A DNA stretch of 64,000 bases from Ereboglobus luteus. Lineage in GTDB: Bacteria; Verrucomicrobiota; Verrucomicrobiia; Opitutales; Opitutaceae. Positions 25,405-35,129 of this stretch are shown here, piece after piece (the stretch's first letter is position 1; each line of letters opens with the position of its first letter). The stretch is from assembly GCF_003096195.1 (NCBI RefSeq), contig NZ_CP023004.1:3762501-3826500 (forward strand). Direction: 5' to 3'. The translations under genes and the position numbers were made by a program. The notes below the pieces were generated by a model. That model was not told the DNA's origin, ran no database searches, and saw only the letters and a program-made list of their open reading frames with translations.

Positions 25405-26874
25405 TCACAACAACCGTCCCTGCGAAAACCTCAATTCCGCGCGAGTGCCGCGTTCGCCATCCTTGCGATTTGCGATTGTTGCGACGCCGCCGTGCAAATG
25501 CGCGATTTCACGCACCAGGCTGAGGCCCAGTCCCGTGCTCTTCACTCCCGAGCGCGGACGCGCAAGCGAATAGAATTTTTCGAACAATCGCCCCGCCGCG
25601 TAATCCGGAATCCCACTGCCATTGTCCTCAACGATTGCGACGATTTCGTGCGTTTTGGCATCCGTTTCCACTCGCAACACCACACGGCCGCCCGCCGGCG
25701 TAAACTCGATCGCGTTTTGCAACAGGTTGCCAAGCGCCTGCGCGAGCAGGGCGCGGTCGCCCCTCATCGGCGCGGGCGCGGGCGCGTCAATCAAAAGCTC
25801 CACCCCGCCGGTCTGCGCCGCGGGTTGAAACACGGCGAATGTCTCGCGCGCAACCGATGCCAGGTCAAGCGCGACCATTTTGGCGTGAGCCTTGCGCGCC
25901 TCGAGCGACGCGAGTTGCAGGAGTTGGTCCACGATGCGCTGGATGCGTCCGGCCTCGGTATTGATGTTGCCGATGAAACGCGCGCGCTCCGCCTCAGGCG
26001 GATTTTCGCCCAGGATTTCCGCCGCGCCACGGATGGCGGAAAGCGGCGATTTGATTTCGTGCGTGAGCGTTTGCACGTAGCGCTCGACGTAGGCTTTGCC
26101 TTCGATCGCAGCGCGCATTTCCTCGAACGCCTTCCGGAGTTCGCGCACTTCGCGGCCCTCAAAATTGGCGAGTTTCGGCATTTTTGCGGAGCGGCCATCG
26201 CGCACAGCGCGCGCATATTGGGTAAGGCGCGTGATCGGCGCCGTCACCCACATCGAAAATGCGATGCCGAGCAACAAAATCATGCCGCCGCCCGCCAGCC
26301 CGGCAAGAACCACGCGTTTGCGAGCGGCGCTCACCAGTTCATTAATGCTGTCGGCGGGCTTGCCGAGCGACACAATGCCGATGAGCCGCGAGCCGTCCCG
26401 CGACCGGATGGGCGCGGCCATGTAGAGCATGAGCGAATGCGGATCACCCTTCACCTCGTGCGTGGCGCGCGCGCCGTATTCGCCGCGCAGGGTCAGGATC
26501 ACGTCGCGCCATTCGTTGCGGTAGCTTTTTCCCTCGTCGCGCCCCTCGCGCGAATCGTAGAGCACGATGCCGTCGGCGTCGGTCACGTAAACGCGGGCGT
26601 TCACTTGCGTCTTGTTGAGCGAATAAATCAGCGCGTTGAACCGGCGGCGAAACGCGCCGTCGAACATCGTTTTTATTTTCGCGGGATCAAGCGTGTCGTC
26701 CCTCGTTTCGCTTTCAATGACGGACGCGAGTATGTTGACGCTGTCCACAAGCGCCTCCTCCATCGACTCAAGATAACGCGGCGCAAGCTCCGAAAGGTTG
26801 CGGTTGATCAGATAATAAAACCCGCCTCCCACAACGAGCAGATACGCGAGGAGAATGTAGGTGCGGATCGTCAT
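25405..26874 (-). CDS. creC: Two-component sensor histidine kinase CreC
   Basis: A 489-residue kinase matching CreC along its length. It has helix 1 at residues 6-25, a periplasmic single-Cache-like domain of about 160 residues (VYVTDADGIVLYDSREG near residue 95), helix 2 near 195, a HAMP domain, the HisKA box YVQTLTHEIKSPLSAIRGAA with His272, and an ATPase domain with NLLQNAIEF, VEDNGSGIPDYA and STGLGLSLVREIA. CreC responds to carbon metabolism and envelope state in enterobacteria. It starts eight bases after the creB stop, so the two are coupled. The conserved target gene creD lies at 13898. Confidence 0.92.
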   Translation of the reverse strand: MTIRTYILLAYLLVVGGGFYYLINRNLSELAPRYLESMEEALVDSVNILASVIESETRDDTLDPAKIKTMFDGAFRRRFNALIYSLNKTQVNARVYVTDADGIVLYDSREGRDEGKSYRNEWRDVILTLRGEYGARATHEVKGDPHSLMLYMAAPIRSRDGSRLIGIVSLGKPADSINELVSAARKRVVLAGLAGGGMILLLGIAFSMWVTAPITRLTQYARAVRDGRSAKMPKLANFEGREVRELRKAFEEMRAAIEGKAYVERYVQTLTHEIKSPLSAIRGAAEILGENPPEAERARFIGNINTEAGRIQRIVDQLLQLASLEARKAHAKMVALDLASVARETFAVFQPAAQTGGVELLIDAPAPAPMRGDRALLAQALGNLLQNAIEFTPAGGRVVLRVETDAKTHEIVAIVEDNGSGIPDYAAGRLFEKFYSLARPRSGVKSTGLGLSLVREIAHLHGGVATIANRKDGERGTRAELRFSQGRLL

Positions 26875-26881
26875 GACGCCG

Positions 26882-27613
26882 TCATACCCTCAACGAATAC
26901 CCCATGCCGCGATGTGTCTGGATCGGATCGATTTCCGGCGCGGCCGCGCGCAATTTTGCGCGCAGGGTTTTGATGTGCGCATCGACCGTGCGGTCGAGAC
27001 TCGCGCCGGGGTCTTCCCACGCGCGCGTCATGAGTTCGTCGCGCGAAAACACGCGCCCCGGACGCGAAAGCAGTGTTTTGAGCAAACGATATTCGTAGCG
27101 AGTCAGGTCGAGTCGCGCGCCGTTGTAACGGATTTCGCAACGCTCGCTGTCGTGCGCAAAACCGGTTTCACGCCGTTCGGCCTGCTGGAACGGCGCCGCG
27201 CTTGATGACGGCGTCGATGAGACCGGCGCGGGCGGCGCCATGTTTGCGCGCCGCAAAATGGCCTTCACGCGCGCGCTCACTTCGCGCGGACTGAACGGCT
27301 TGGTGACATAATCGTCGCCGCCGATTTCGAGCCCCACGATGCGATCAACCTCCGAGCTGCGCGCCGTCAAAAACAGCACCGGCATTCGCGGCGAACGCAG
27401 CCGGATGATTTTGCAAAGTTCAAACCCGTTCGCATCCGGCAGCCCCACGTCGAGAATCACGAGGGCAAACATTCGGGAGCCGAGCTCATCAAGCGCCTCG
27501 CTTCCCGTTGCGCGCCACACCGGCTCGAAGCCCTCCGTGCGCAACGCATACACAAGCGTGTCGGCGATGGCCGGCTCGTCCTCGACAATCAAAATATTGG
27601 CGGGAGGCTGCAT
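26882..27613 (-). CDS. creB: Response regulator CreB
   Basis: A 243-residue OmpR-family regulator: receiver with acidic residues in VEDEPA, phosphoacceptor Asp55 in LVILDVGLPDANGFELC, and KPFSPREVSARV. A roughly 25-residue Pro/Ser/Ala-rich linker is followed by the winged helix (LTRYEYRLLKTLLSRPG, then VDAHIKTLRAKLRAA and HRGMGYSLRV). The DVGLPDxxGFELC signature and the RGxGYSL ending are CreB-like, and the downstream partner is CreC. The linker is longer than in E. coli CreB. Expected to bind creBC-tag sites; none was sought systematically here. Confidence 0.92.
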   Translation of the reverse strand: MQPPANILIVEDEPAIADTLVYALRTEGFEPVWRATGSEALDELGSRMFALVILDVGLPDANGFELCKIIRLRSPRMPVLFLTARSSEVDRIVGLEIGGDDYVTKPFSPREVSARVKAILRRANMAPPAPVSSTPSSSAAPFQQAERRETGFAHDSERCEIRYNGARLDLTRYEYRLLKTLLSRPGRVFSRDELMTRAWEDPGASLDRTVDAHIKTLRAKLRAAAPEIDPIQTHRGMGYSLRV

Positions 27614-27685
27614 GTTTCGTGCAATGGGGCTGTCGCAAAAAACGCGGGAATCATCGGCCCCTGCGTTTCTCGCGCCTCGCCGCGG

Positions 27686-28267
27686 TTATATTTTTGCCTC
27701 CTCGCTCAAGCGCGCCACGACCGCGGGCAGCAGCGCGTGCTCCGCGGCGTGCACCCTGGCTTCCAGCGACTCAAGCGTATCCGTTTTTTCAATACGCACA
27801 GCCGCCTGGTCAATGATCGGGCCGCCATCGACCTCCGCGGTCACGTAATGAACCGTGCAGCCGGTAATCTTCACACCGCGCCGCCATGCCTGCCCGATGC
27901 CATCGAGCCCGGGAAAACTCGGCAGCAGGCTCGGATGCAGGTTGATAATCCTGTTCGCGAACGCGTCGATGAACCGCGGCTTCAAAATGCGCATGAACCC
28001 CGCGAGCACGATCAAGTCGGGTTCGCATGCGTTGATGGCCTCAATGTAACGGACCTCGCCCTCATCGTCGAATTTCGTCTTGAACGGACCGGGGTCTAAA
28101 AATGAGGCGGGCACGCCGTATTTGGCTCCGTGCGCGAGGATGCCCGCGTCCGGCTTGTCCGAAAAAATCCGCACGACTTCGGCGCGGCCGAGCTGCTTTT
28201 GTTGCAGGGCGTTGAGAATGGCCTCGGCATTGCTGCCCCGGCCCGAACCTAAAATGACGACTCGCAT
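27686..28267 (-). CDS. purN: Phosphoribosylglycinamide formyltransferase
   Basis: A 193-residue GAR transformylase, which uses 10-formyl-THF in the third step of purine synthesis. The N-terminus has the glycine-rich [15 protein letters not shown]. The catalytic triad is visible as Asn and His in [15 protein letters not shown] and Asp in [11 protein letters not shown]. Length is normal. ATG 28267 gives the family N-terminus; a longer in-frame reading upstream overlaps the helicase and is spurious. It starts 46 bases after the helicase stop and ends 72 bases before creB. Confidence 0.94.
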   Translation of the reverse strand: MRVVILGSGRGSNAEAILNALQQKQLGRAEVVRIFSDKPDAGILAHGAKYGVPASFLDPGPFKTKFDDEGEVRYIEAINACEPDLIVLAGFMRILKPRFIDAFANRIINLHPSLLPSFPGLDGIGQAWRRGVKITGCTVHYVTAEVDGGPIIDQAAVRIEKTDTLESLEARVHAAEHALLPAVVARLSEEAKI

Positions 28268-28313
28268 GTTGCCGCGCAGTGAAACAGATGCCGCGCGGGC
28301 GACAAAGCGTTTT

Positions 28314-30950
28314 TTATGAAATCGCTCCAACGCCGTCGAAGCGGAGCACGACGCGTGATTCGCGGCGCGTGGCTTCGAGGTCGAGAGTGAATCGCGCCTC
28401 CCAGTCGTTTTGCTCGTCGGTGTCGGCGAGCACTTGCGCAATGCTCGCGCCGTCGTCTCCGAAATACGTGTGCTTCGCGGCGCGGCCCTCGGGATCGAGA
28501 CGGAAGCGTCCGCGCGCGTCGAAATACGGGGCGAATTGCCGCTCGATGAAACGCGTCCTCGAAGGTGGCACAGACATTCCTGTCTGTGCGGTTTGGAAAG
28601 TTTGCGCGAGGGTTGTTTCGCCGTCGGCACAGACAGGAATGTCTGTGCCACCTTGCCAGGCCATTCGTTCCGCCGCCGACTCGTAATCGCGCGCGGCCAC
28701 GTCCTGCAAAAAGCCGAGGATCGCCGCGCGCGCCAAACGCCGCAGCGCAGCCGCGTCGCGCGTGATATCGAAGTTCGACGGGCGCGCGGGTTTGCCGCCC
28801 TTGTCATCCGCGTCCGCAACCGCGAAATTCGGATCGCGCATCTTTTCCCACTCCTCGAGCAGGCTGCTGTCGATGCCGCGGATCAGTTCATAAAAATACG
28901 TTTCCATTTCGCGGACATCCTCGTTCTTGGCGGTGTCGGGAACGGTTTGCGCGAGCACTTTATACACTTGCGAGAGATGTCGCAGCAGCAGGCCCTCGCT
29001 GCGCTCGATGCCGTAATCGCGCACGTATTCGGCGAACGACTGATAGCGCTCATACATCTCGCGCGCAATGGACTTGGGGCGCACGTTTTCGTTTTCCACC
29101 CACGGGTGCGCGGCGGCAAAGGCGTTGAATGTGTCGTATAAAAATTCGCGCAACGGCTTCGGGTATTCAAGTTCGTCGAGTTTCGCCATGCGCTCGTCGT
29201 AGGGAATGTCGGCGGCCTTCATGCGCGCGAGCTCGTCGGTTTTTATCCGGTCGAGCTGGCGGCGCAAAATGATCTCCGGATTCTCCACGATGCTTTCGCA
29301 GAGCGTGAGCACGTCGAACGCATAGTCGGGCGATTCACGGTCGAGCAGCGGCAGTGTGTCGAGCAGGTAGAGCGAGAGCGGCTGGTGCAGCGAAAAATCG
29401 TCCTGCAAATCGACGTTCACACGCAGTTTTTTCCCATTCGCGGGGCGCGCATCCCCCGGAATCCACTCGATGATTTTGCGCTCGAGCAGCGCGCGAAACA
29501 ACTGCCATGCACGGCGGCGGTGCGCTTTTTTGCGCACGTCGGGCTCGTGCGAGTCATTGATGAGCCGGCGCATCACGCGGCAGCCGTCGGCGTCGCGACT
29601 GAGGACGTGCAGCAGCATGCCGTGCGAAACGGCGAAGCGCGATTGCAGGCCCTCGGGCGGCGCGGTCATTAGTTTTTCAAACGTCCCGGCGTCCCAGCCC
29701 GGCGTGCCCTCGGGCGCTTTTTGCTTTGGCGCGTTTTTCTTTTTGCCGCTGGATTTCGCCGCCTTTTCCGCGGCGATTTTGTTGGCGATCACATGCTCGG
29801 GCGCCTGCACAATCACGTGGCCGGTGTCGTCAAAACCCTTGCGCCCGGCGCGGCCCGCGATCTGGCGGAAATCACGCACGTTGAGGATGGCGGCTTTTTG
29901 CCCGTCGTATTTCCAGAGTTTGGTGAAGAGGACCGTGCGGATGGGCACGTTGATGCCGACGCCGAGCGTGTCGGTGCCGCAGATGAGTTTCAGCAGGCCG
30001 CGTTGCGCGAGCTGCTCGACGAGGATGCGGTAGCGCGGCAGCAGGCCCGCGTGGTGCACGCCTATGCCGGCGCGCAGCCAGCGTTTCATGTCGCGCCCGT
30101 AGGGGCTGTTGAAGCGGACGTTTTCAAGCGCGGCGGCGAGCGCGGCCTTTTCATCGCGCGTGCAAATGTTGGCGAGGCTCGTCAGGTCCTGCGCGGCCTC
30201 GGATGCCTCGCGCTGCGTAAAATGCACGAGGTAAACCGGCGCGCGTTTCAGCGCGAGCAGATCGGCGACACGCTCGGTGAGCGGCGTTTCGGAATACTCG
30301 AATTGCAACGGCACCGGGCGGCTGTCGCTGCGAACCGTGACCGCCGGCGCGCCCGTGAGTTTCACCAGCGCTCGCTCAATCGCCTCGGTGTTGCCGAGCG
30401 TCGCCGACATGAGCAGGAAACGCGCGCGCGGCATCAGGAGCAGCGGCGTTTGCCAGGCGACGCCGCGCTCGTTGTCCGAGTAATAATGAAACTCGTCCAT
30501 GATCACGGCGGCGACCGACTCCGCGCGTTCGCCGCCGGCGAGCGCGATGTTGGCGAGGACTTCCGCGGTGCAGCAGAGCACGGGCGCGGACGGGTTCACG
30601 CTCGCGTCGCCCGTCATCATGCCGACGTTTTCGGGGCCGAAGTCGCGGCAGAGCGCGAGGAATTTCTCGTTCACGAGCGCCTTGATCGGGCAGGTGTAAA
30701 CCGAGCGGCGCGGCGCGACGGGTGTGTGCGCGCAGAGCTCCTTGAAATGCAGCGCGGCGGCGACGAGCGACTTGCCGGAGCCGGTGGGCGTGGCGAGGAT
30801 GACGTTGTTGCCGGCGAACAATTCCAGAATCGCCTCCTCCTGCTCCGGGTAAAGCGTCATGCCGCGCGCGGACATGGCGTCGAGAAACCGCTCCATGACG
30901 GCGTCGTTGGAGCTGTGCGGCGGAAGAGGTGTGAGCGGTGCGTTTGACAA
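28314..30950 (-). CDS. Ski2-like DEAD/DEAH-box RNA helicase
   Basis: About 878 residues. Helicase domain 1 has Walker [18 protein letters not shown], motif Ia [17 protein letters not shown] (motif II) and LLMSATLG (III). Domain 2 has [12 protein letters not shown], a [12 protein letters not shown] segment and [12 protein letters not shown] (VI). The long C-terminal region resembles DUF3516, found behind this helicase type in Actinobacteria and Verrucomicrobia. It probably remodels RNA. The start is uncertain: TTG 30950 lets the N-terminal PLTPLPP segment seen in homologues be translated, ATG 30896 is shorter and TTG 30989 longer. Near residues 766-796 the protein carries an in-frame insertion encoded by an inverted repeat. 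Confidence 0.86.
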   Translation of the reverse strand: MSNAPLTPLPPHSSNDAVMERFLDAMSARGMTLYPEQEEAILELFAGNNVILATPTGSGKSLVAAALHFKELCAHTPVAPRRSVYTCPIKALVNEKFLALCRDFGPENVGMMTGDASVNPSAPVLCCTAEVLANIALAGGERAESVAAVIMDEFHYYSDNERGVAWQTPLLLMPRARFLLMSATLGNTEAIERALVKLTGAPAVTVRSDSRPVPLQFEYSETPLTERVADLLALKRAPVYLVHFTQREASEAAQDLTSLANICTRDEKAALAAALENVRFNSPYGRDMKRWLRAGIGVHHAGLLPRYRILVEQLAQRGLLKLICGTDTLGVGINVPIRTVLFTKLWKYDGQKAAILNVRDFRQIAGRAGRKGFDDTGHVIVQAPEHVIANKIAAEKAAKSSGKKKNAPKQKAPEGTPGWDAGTFEKLMTAPPEGLQSRFAVSHGMLLHVLSRDADGCRVMRRLINDSHEPDVRKKAHRRRAWQLFRALLERKIIEWIPGDARPANGKKLRVNVDLQDDFSLHQPLSLYLLDTLPLLDRESPDYAFDVLTLCESIVENPEIILRRQLDRIKTDELARMKAADIPYDERMAKLDELEYPKPLREFLYDTFNAFAAAHPWVENENVRPKSIAREMYERYQSFAEYVRDYGIERSEGLLLRHLSQVYKVLAQTVPDTAKNEDVREMETYFYELIRGIDSSLLEEWEKMRDPNFAVADADDKGGKPARPSNFDITRDAAALRRLARAAILGFLQDVAARDYESAAERMAWQGGTDIPVCADGETTLAQTFQTAQTGMSVPPSRTRFIERQFAPYFDARGRFRLDPEGRAAKHTYFGDDGASIAQVLADTDEQNDWEARFTLDLEATRRESRVVLRFDGVGAIS
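28564..28652. repeat. Inverted repeat inserted in frame in the helicase gene
   Basis: Exact 26-bp arms (28564-28589 and 28627-28652), each itself containing a palindrome GCACAGACA-n4-TGTCTGTGC, flank a 37-base centre. In the helicase frame the arms encode GGTDIPVCA and AQTGMSVPP. This has the structure of a REP or MITE-like element that settled in a coding region without breaking the frame. Confidence 0.85.
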
Positions 30951-31059
30951 AACGGAAAAAACAAAGACGCAGCTAGCCGCCGCGCGCAACGCCGCGTTTC
31001 ACACAACTGATATCGCGCGAATGTTTCGCGCCGCCCTATTGCGAATTAAGCGTCACGGA

Positions 31060-31083
31060 GGCGTCGCATTTTTTTGCGACGCC
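31060..31083. other. Hairpin between aminopeptidase and helicase genes
   Basis: A nine-base-pair stem GGCGTCGCA/TGCGACGCC with a six-T loop, 20 bases past the aminopeptidase stop on the minus strand. The arms are perfect, but no T-run follows on either strand, so it is a stable mRNA end or weak pause rather than a clear terminator. Confidence 0.45.
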
Positions 31084-31102
31084 CCTGCGCGACAATGTTG
31101 CC

Positions 31103-32227
31103 TCACTTGCCCTTGCCGAGCAGGTAGGCCGGGTTGAGTTTGTGCAGCGACTTGGGAACGAACATGCCGTCCTTGCGGATCAACTTGCCGTCGAACCAAA
31201 TCTCGCCGCCGCCGTATTCGGGGCGCTGCATGCACACCATGTCCCAGTGAACTTGGGACTTGTTGCCATTGCCGCAGTCCTCGTAGGCGTTGCCCGGCGT
31301 GAAGTGGAACGAACCCGCGATTTTCTCATCGAATAGAATGTCGCTCATCGGGTTCAAGATGTGCGGATTGAAGCCGAGCGCAAACTCGCCGATGTAACGC
31401 GCGCCCGCGTCGCTATTGAGAATTTCGTTCAGGCGCTTGGTGTTGGTCGATGTGGCCTCGACGATTTTGCCCTTGCTGAAAACAAGACGCACCTTGTCGA
31501 ACGAACAGCCGAGGTAAACCGTGGGCACGTTGTATTGGATGACGCCCTCGACGCTGTCCTTGACCGGGCACGAATACACCTCGCCGTCGGGAATGTTGCG
31601 CAGGCCGCCGCATGGCACCGCGCCAATGCCCTTGATCGAAAACTTCAAGTCGGTGCCGGGGCCCTTGATGTGCACGCGGTCGGTGTTTGTCATGAGTTTC
31701 ACGAGCGCGTTCATGCCCGGAATCATGCGCGCATAGTCGAGCGTGCAGACGCGGAAATAAAAATCCTCGAACGCCTCGGTGCTCATGCCCGCCTGTTGCG
31801 CCATCGCGGAGGTGGGCCAGCGGAGCACGACCCATTTGGTGTTGTTCACGCGATGCTGGAGCACGGGACGCATGAGCCGGGCGACCAGTTGCGCGCGCTC
31901 GGGCCGCACGTCGGACGCCTCGAAAATATTGTCGGAACCGCGCAGCGCGATGTAGGCGTCCATTTTTTTCATGCGCGCGAGCTCGACCTCGGCGTGCGCG
32001 GCATACTGGGATTCCTCGGCGCCGAGCGTGAGCTCGCGCGTGATGCGGGCGCGGTTGATATTAACGTAGGGATGCGCGCCCCTGGCCTTCGCCGCGCGGA
32101 TGAGTTCGATCACCATTCCGTCGGGAATATCGAAGGCGTCGATGAGCACCCGCTCGCCCTTCTTGAGCGAGCAGGAGAAATTAATAAGACCTTGGGCGAG
32201 TTTTGTGAAACGAGGATCGGTAAGCAT
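31103..32227 (-). CDS. M29-family aminopeptidase
   Basis: A 374-residue thermophilic-aminopeptidase (M29) homologue. The N-terminal domain has [15 protein letters not shown] and [11 protein letters not shown]. The C-terminal metal-binding domain has [24 protein letters not shown] with a likely metal Glu, GNAYEDCG and the HWDMV motif that ligates the two metal ions. The family removes N-terminal residues from peptides in the cytoplasm using Co2+, Zn2+ or Mg2+. Length is slightly shorter than the 400-410 typical of AmpS/AmpT. ATG 32227 gives the conserved start. It stands upstream of the helicase on the same strand. Confidence 0.88.
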   Translation of the reverse strand: MLTDPRFTKLAQGLINFSCSLKKGERVLIDAFDIPDGMVIELIRAAKARGAHPYVNINRARITRELTLGAEESQYAAHAEVELARMKKMDAYIALRGSDNIFEASDVRPERAQLVARLMRPVLQHRVNNTKWVVLRWPTSAMAQQAGMSTEAFEDFYFRVCTLDYARMIPGMNALVKLMTNTDRVHIKGPGTDLKFSIKGIGAVPCGGLRNIPDGEVYSCPVKDSVEGVIQYNVPTVYLGCSFDKVRLVFSKGKIVEATSTNTKRLNEILNSDAGARYIGEFALGFNPHILNPMSDILFDEKIAGSFHFTPGNAYEDCGNGNKSQVHWDMVCMQRPEYGGGEIWFDGKLIRKDGMFVPKSLHKLNPAYLLGKGK

Positions 32228-32522
32228 TGTGAGGAAATTATATCAGCGACGGAACGCACCCGCGCAAGAGGGAAACTCGCATCCACGCTCCGGATAGTTT
32301 TTGCGCGTGGCGTCCCAACAAAACCGCGCTTTCGCTTGCGGATGACGCTCTTCCAAAGATGCTGTTGGCCGTTTGACATCGGTTCCAAAAGCATGATTTC
32401 CACCGCCGATGGGTTCGGCCGCTGGTGATGCGGAAATGTTCAAAATTAAATACCCTTTTTTCGGCATATTTTGGTTTCACTTCAGGACAAAGTGTGCTTC
32501 CTTACTGGCGTAACAACACACG

Positions 32523-32924
32523 ATGAAAAAACAAAACGTTCCCTCATCGGCCAGCGACAATAACAAGCTTATTGTTCGCGGAGTGCATCTCGACCTAACC
32601 GACGCCCTCAGGGCTTTCATTGAAAGCAAATGTGAAAGGCTCCTGCGTCACCAAGCCCGGATAATCCGAATACGCGTCGACTTGGAATACGACAAATTAC
32701 GAAAAGGGAAACCCAGGTTTCTTGCGAAGGGGCTCATCGAAATCAGCGGTCCGGACATGGTTGTCACCATGGAAAGCGATGATGCCTACAAGGCCATTGA
32801 TTTGATGTCGCAGAAGTTGGACCGCCTTCTGCGCGTGCGCGCCAGTGCCATGAAGAAAAAGAAACTTCACCCGCACTCCGTGGACCTCGAGGCGGAACTG
32901 CCCAAGGTGTCCGCGACAGCCTGA
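32523..32924 (+). CDS. hpf: Ribosome hibernation promoting factor
   Basis: A 133-residue protein of the HPF/RaiA (sigma-54 modulation) family. The beta-alpha-beta-beta-beta-alpha core has IVRGVHLDLTDALRAFIESK, then VDLEYDKLRKGKPRFLAKGL and SDDAYKAIDLMSQKLDRLL. A short basic tail with four consecutive Lys follows. It binds the 30S subunit in stationary phase and blocks the mRNA and tRNA channel. It lacks the C-terminal dimerisation domain of long HPF, so it is the short or medium type. ATG 32523 is clear. A strong terminator follows 29 bases after the stop, giving a one-gene unit. Confidence 0.88.
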   Translation: MKKQNVPSSASDNNKLIVRGVHLDLTDALRAFIESKCERLLRHQARIIRIRVDLEYDKLRKGKPRFLAKGLIEISGPDMVVTMESDDAYKAIDLMSQKLDRLLRVRASAMKKKKLHPHSVDLEAELPKVSATA

Positions 32925-32952
32925 TCTAGCGTAAACCAATCAACAATAACCG

Positions 32953-32986
32953 AAAAAGCCGGATTCATCGCGAATCCGGCTTTTTT
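32953..32986 (+). terminator. Terminator after hpf
   Basis: A perfect stem GCCGGATTC/GAATCCGGC (extended by A-T pairs from 32953) with a five-base loop and six T residues at 32981-32986. Confidence 0.92.
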
Positions 32987-33078
32987 CATGCGCGGAGCCC
33001 CGTCATGCGGTTTTTATTTGTGCGATTTCCTTCTTGGTTTTGCACCGGCGGGCGGCCAAGTTAGACGCCCTACAAATC

Positions 33079-34449
33079 ATGAAAATCTGCTGCATTGGAG
33101 CTGGATATGTTGGAGGCCCCACAATGGCCATGATCGCGCTCAAGGCGCCTGATATTCGCGTGACCGTCGTGGATATGAACGCCGCGCGCATCGATGCGTG
33201 GAATTCCGACGCGCTGCCCGTCTATGAGCCGGGACTCGATGACATCGTGAAACAATGCCGGGGGCGCAACCTGTTCTTCTCCACCGATGTCGCCGGAAAC
33301 ATCCGCGAGGCCGACATTATTTTTGTCTCGGTAAACACTCCCACAAAAACCTATGGCGTGGGTGCCGGACGCGCGGCGGATTTGCGTTACGTGGAGTCCG
33401 TGGCCCGGACGATCGCCGAGGTCGCCGAAGGATCCAAGATCATCGTCGAAAAATCCACCATTCCGGTCAAAACCGCCGAAACAATCAAAACGATCCTCGC
33501 GGCCAACACGAACGGGCTGAAGTTCTCCGTGCTTTCCAATCCCGAGTTTCTCGCCGAGGGCACGGCCGTAAACGACCTGATAACGCCCGACCGCGTGCTC
33601 ATCGGCGGCGAGCGCACGCCGGAGGGCGAGCGCGCCGTGCAAACGCTTGCCGGCATCTATGCCCGCTGGGTGCCGCGCGAACGCATCATCACCACAAATC
33701 TCTGGTCGTCCGAACTTTCAAAACTCGTCGCCAATGCCTTCCTCGCGCAGCGCATCTCGTCAATCAACTCGATTTCGGCGCTTTGTGAGGCGACCGGCGC
33801 GGACGTGGACGAAGTTGCGCATGCCATCGGTTGCGATTCGCGCATCGGGCCAAAGTTCTTGAAAGCCTCGGTTGGTTTCGGCGGCTCGTGTTTTCAGAAG
33901 GACATCCTGAACCTTGTTTATCTTTGCGAAAAATTCGGCCTGCCCGAAGTCGCCGAATACTGGGAGCACGTGATCAGCATGAACGACTACCAGAAATCGC
34001 GTTTCGCGCAGCGCATCGTGCACAGCCTTTTCAACACCGCGGCCGGCAAACGCATCGCAGTTCTTGGTTTCGCATTCAAGAAGGACACCAACGACACGCG
34101 CGAATCCCCCGCGATTTATGTTTGCCGCGATCTGCTCGCCGAACAGGGCAACGTGGTCGTTTACGACCCGAAGGTGCCCGCGAGCGCCATTTCGGAAACC
34201 GTGCTTGGCAAGGATGCTCCGCCCAACCCGAACCTAAGCGTGGCGGAAAACGCATACGAGGCTTGCCGGGGCGCGCACGCAATCGCCGTCCTGACCGAAT
34301 GGGACGAATTCAAAACGCTGGATTTTCAAAAAATCTACGACTCCATGTCCAAGCCCGCGCTGATCTTTGACGGGCGCAATGTCCTCGACCTCGCAAAGCT
34401 CAAGGCCATCGGTTTTCAAGCGCACGGCATCGGTCGGTCGTTTGAATGA
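33079..34449 (+). CDS. ugd: UDP-glucose 6-dehydrogenase
   Basis: A 456-residue NAD-dependent enzyme converting UDP-glucose to UDP-glucuronate, a precursor for surface polysaccharide. It has the N-terminal Rossmann motif [38 protein letters not shown] and the active-site Cys271 in [16 protein letters not shown], then the C-terminal [17 protein letters not shown]. The sequence resembles the eukaryotic-type UGDH ([23 protein letters not shown]) more than the short bacterial Ugd. ATG 33079 is favoured over an upstream in-frame start at 33034. It ends at a bidirectional terminator shared with dps. Confidence 0.95.
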   Translation: MKICCIGAGYVGGPTMAMIALKAPDIRVTVVDMNAARIDAWNSDALPVYEPGLDDIVKQCRGRNLFFSTDVAGNIREADIIFVSVNTPTKTYGVGAGRAADLRYVESVARTIAEVAEGSKIIVEKSTIPVKTAETIKTILAANTNGLKFSVLSNPEFLAEGTAVNDLITPDRVLIGGERTPEGERAVQTLAGIYARWVPRERIITTNLWSSELSKLVANAFLAQRISSINSISALCEATGADVDEVAHAIGCDSRIGPKFLKASVGFGGSCFQKDILNLVYLCEKFGLPEVAEYWEHVISMNDYQKSRFAQRIVHSLFNTAAGKRIAVLGFAFKKDTNDTRESPAIYVCRDLLAEQGNVVVYDPKVPASAISETVLGKDAPPNPNLSVAENAYEACRGAHAIAVLTEWDEFKTLDFQKIYDSMSKPALIFDGRNVLDLAKLKAIGFQAHGIGRSFE

Positions 34450-34460
34450 GATTCGACCAA

Positions 34461-34493
34461 ACAAAAAAGGCCGCGCAATGCGGCCTTTTTTGT
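34461..34493. terminator. Bidirectional terminator between ugd and dps
   Basis: A symmetric hairpin: ACAAAAAAGGCCGC (34461-34474) and GCGGCCTTTTTTGT (34480-34493) with a five-base loop. The A-run on one side and T-run on the other let it work for both converging genes. Confidence 0.92.
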
Positions 34494-34515
34494 ATTCTTG
34501 GTATTACGAGAACGA

Positions 34516-35007
34516 TCAGCGCATGTGCGCTTCGATAAACCAAAGCGATTTGTCGAGGGCGTTTGAAACGCCGGTCAGCAAATCCGATGTGTCCGCGTCG
34601 CCGGCGTCGGCGGTGGAATCGACTTTCTTGCGCACGGCTTTCGCGCAATCGGCATATTGCTTGGCAAGCGCCTTTGCGTAGGCGAGCGGATCGGAATCCG
34701 CCGCCTTGTCGGACACTTTGAGTTCGGAAAGGCTGCTGTTCTTTGCGGTCATGCGCACGGTGCCTTCCGCGACGCCGCCCAGTTGCACGATGCGCTCGGC
34801 GATGCCGTCGATCGGTTCCTCCACAGCCGCGGCCACGTCATCGAACAATTTGTGAAGCGTGTAAAAATACGGACCGCGGACATTCCAATGGGCCTGCTTG
34901 GTTTGCGAGTAAAGATCGCTCACATCGGCGAGGGTCTGGTTGAGCGCGTTGATTGAGAATGCGCGGGTTTTGGCGGGGAGGTCATTCATGGTTGTTTGTT
35001 TTTTCAT
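34516..35007 (-). CDS. dps: DNA-binding ferritin-like protein Dps
   Basis: A 163-residue Dps/ferritin-like protein: a four-helix bundle with the ferroxidase segment YSQTKQAHWNVRGPYFYTLHKLFDDV, split as QAHWNVRGPYF and LHKLFDDVAAAVEE, and a second conserved stretch DGIAERIVQLGG. It forms dodecamers that store iron, remove H2O2 and protect DNA in stress or stationary phase. ATG 35007 is preferred; ATG 34989 (MNDLPAKT) would also give a complete core. The C-terminal half has a lysine- and aspartate-rich loop. It converges on ugd. Confidence 0.94.
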   Translation of the reverse strand: MKKQTTMNDLPAKTRAFSINALNQTLADVSDLYSQTKQAHWNVRGPYFYTLHKLFDDVAAAVEEPIDGIAERIVQLGGVAEGTVRMTAKNSSLSELKVSDKAADSDPLAYAKALAKQYADCAKAVRKKVDSTADAGDADTSDLLTGVSNALDKSLWFIEAHMR

Positions 35008-35129
35008 AGGAAAATAAGTGTATTTATAGACAAACCATATTTGGGCTAAACGCAACTTCCCCAGCACAAAAAAGCGAATCCCCGGAAGAATTCGCTTTTG
35101 TTTTACATTTTAAGATGGTGCGATCGCGC

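Noticed and set aside
28268-28819. N-terminal extension of purN into the helicase gene
   Set aside because: The extension is an out-of-frame reading of the helicase and its inverted repeat. PurN homology begins exactly at ATG 28267.
31060-31083. Hairpin taken as a terminator for the aminopeptidase gene
   Set aside because: The Ts are in the loop, not after the stem, on both strands.
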